Positions 6,580-7,247 of a stretch of DNA of 7,247 nt are shown here, one piece after another. Below the pieces are notes generated by a model. The model did no database searches. It was given only the letters and a program-made list of their open reading frames with translations, and had not been told where the DNA came from. The DNA comes from a bacterium SM23_31. GTDB lineage: Bacteria > SM23-31. A program made the position numbers and the translations under genes. The first letter of the stretch is position 1. Each line of letters begins with the position of its first letter. Where the stretch lies: NCBI GenBank assembly GCA_001304035.1, contig LJUD01000184.1:1-7247 (forward strand), written 5' to 3'.

Positions 6580-7247
6580 CTACACCGGTATATACAAAAA
6601 CAAGAACAACACATATGAAAAAGAGCAGAATACTTTTTTCCGTTTTTTATCGGATTTTTTAGCCGTCGGACTCCATTCAGCAACATGTGACGGAAGGATG
6701 AAGAATGCTTCAACAAGAGATGCCAACAGCGCAAGACTTACGACTATCGGCATTATTTTAAAGAATTCACCCATAATGCCGGGAACGAACATCAAGGGCA
6801 GAAACGCAGCGACAGTTGTACCGGTCGCAGCCAAAACGGGCAATGTCACTTCTTTCGTGCCGATAATTGCTGCTTTATACGGCGTATATCCTTTTTGAAT
6901 ATAGCGGTAGCAATTTTCTACCACAATAATCGCATCGTCTACAATTATTCCCAAAACCAGAACGAGACCAAAAAGGGAACTGCCGTTAAGCGAATTATCG
7001 GTAATGCGCAGGAAGATGAACGTCGCCATAAATGTTACGGGTATTCCTATTCCGACAAAAAGAGCATTCCGCCAGCCGAGAAACAGCCAGAGTACAATAA
7101 GAACCATAACCAGTCCCATCAAGGCATTCGATTCAAGTACTCCGATTATATCACCGACAGGCACCGCCATGTCATTAGAGAAAGATATAGTAACGCTTTC
7201 CGGCAGTTCTGCCTGCTTTTGCTCCACAACTTTTCTTACTTCTTTTA
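6580..7247 (-). CDS. RND efflux permease, N-terminal part (partial, frame-shifted)
   Basis: The frame is open to the right edge (KEVRKVVEQKQ precedes the first listed GTG at 7227), so the true start lies outside and TM1 plus the first periplasmic region are missing. Counting from that GTG, TM2 (about 35-52), TM3 (55-75), TM4 (84-104), TM5 (129-148) and TM6 (158-178) are clear. TM4 carries the proton-relay pair D97-D98 in GIIVDDAIIVVEN, as in AcrB D407/D408. TM6 ends in LPSHVAEW and a lysine-rich loop. After that loop this frame runs into TAG at 6582-6580, while the rest of the permease continues in the -1 frame. If the break is real, the product is a truncated, non-functional pump. If it is a sequence error, this is one gene with the 5102-6577 part. 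Partner adaptor and outer-membrane genes are not in the window. Confidence 0.85.
   Translation of the reverse strand, partial: KEVRKVVEQKQAELPESVTISFSNDMAVPVGDIIGVLESNALMGLVMVLIVLWLFLGWRNALFVGIGIPVTFMATFIFLRITDNSLNGSSLFGLVLVLGIIVDDAIIVVENCYRYIQKGYTPYKAAIIGTKEVTLPVLAATGTTVAAFLPLMFVPGIMGEFFKIMPIVVSLALLASLVEAFFILPSHVAEWSPTAKKSDKKRKKVFCSFSYVLFLFLYIPV
6629..6660 (-). other. frame break in the RND permease gene
   Basis: Three A6 tracts in the sense strand (6660-6655, 6648-6643, 6639-6634) encode a lysine-rich loop (AKKSDKKRKK). The upstream frame continues to TAG at 6582. The downstream frame is open only from 6646, after an in-frame TAA at 6649-6647. The switch must therefore happen at or after the middle tract, most simply at 6634-6639 by one missing A, giving KKRKK followed by SILLFF. 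The phasing (G AAA AAA G) does not match the A AAA AAG slippery heptamer of bacterial -1 frameshifting. Confidence 0.75.

Noticed and set aside
6629..6648. Programmed -1 ribosomal frameshifting in the RND gene
   Set aside because: The phase of the A6 run (G AAA AAA G) is not the A AAA AAG heptamer. I saw no upstream Shine-Dalgarno stimulator and did not find a convincing downstream stem, and RND pumps are not known to need frameshifting. Indel or deletion is simpler.
1..7247. CRISPR array, tRNA, rRNA, insertion sequence or defence genes
   Set aside because: No regularly spaced repeats, no cloverleaf or rRNA-like stretch, no transposase and no toxin, nuclease or similar defence proteins were seen on either strand.

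Overview
All genes in this window read from the minus strand. The content looks chromosomal and mostly housekeeping or cell-envelope related, from a moderately AT-rich, double-membraned bacterium. The signs of an outer membrane are an RND-type efflux permease, a small lipoprotein and an exported LysM protein. The aromatic-rich LysM style and a good -35/-10 promoter would fit a lineage of the FCB group outside Bacteroidota proper (Calditrichota- or Marinimicrobia-like). That placement rests on general family resemblance and is low confidence.

In transcription order (right to left): (1) 7247-5102, an RND efflux permease cut off by the right edge and split into two reading frames near 6629-6646, so it is disrupted or carries a sequence error. 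(2) 5101-4881, an AT-rich spacer with small inverted repeats and a good promoter (TTGACA, 17 bp, TATGTT). (3) 4880-4617 and 4556-3711, a coiled-coil lipoprotein and a coiled-coil protein with two LysM-like repeats. They form a likely two-gene envelope operon closed by a strong intrinsic terminator at 3575-3623. (4) 3486-2452, a PhoH-family ATPase. (5) 2309-1461, an MBL-fold hydrolase with a complete metal site and a GTG start. (6) 1334-147, a complete thiolase (acetyl-CoA C-acetyltransferase type). (7) 146-1, a spacer with a 59-bp imperfect palindrome, and at 22-1 the probable first codons of another minus-strand gene.

The lipoprotein and LysM protein probably act together at the envelope. 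PhoH, the MBL hydrolase and the thiolase share direction but are separated by 117-142 bp gaps with possible promoters, so they need not be one operon. No CRISPR array, tRNA, rRNA, insertion sequence or defence system was found, and I do not see a clearly new system. The points most worth a second look are the RND frame break (which also seems to lack the usual cytoplasmic helix between TM6 and TM7), the lipoprotein/LysM pair, and the palindrome at 62-120.
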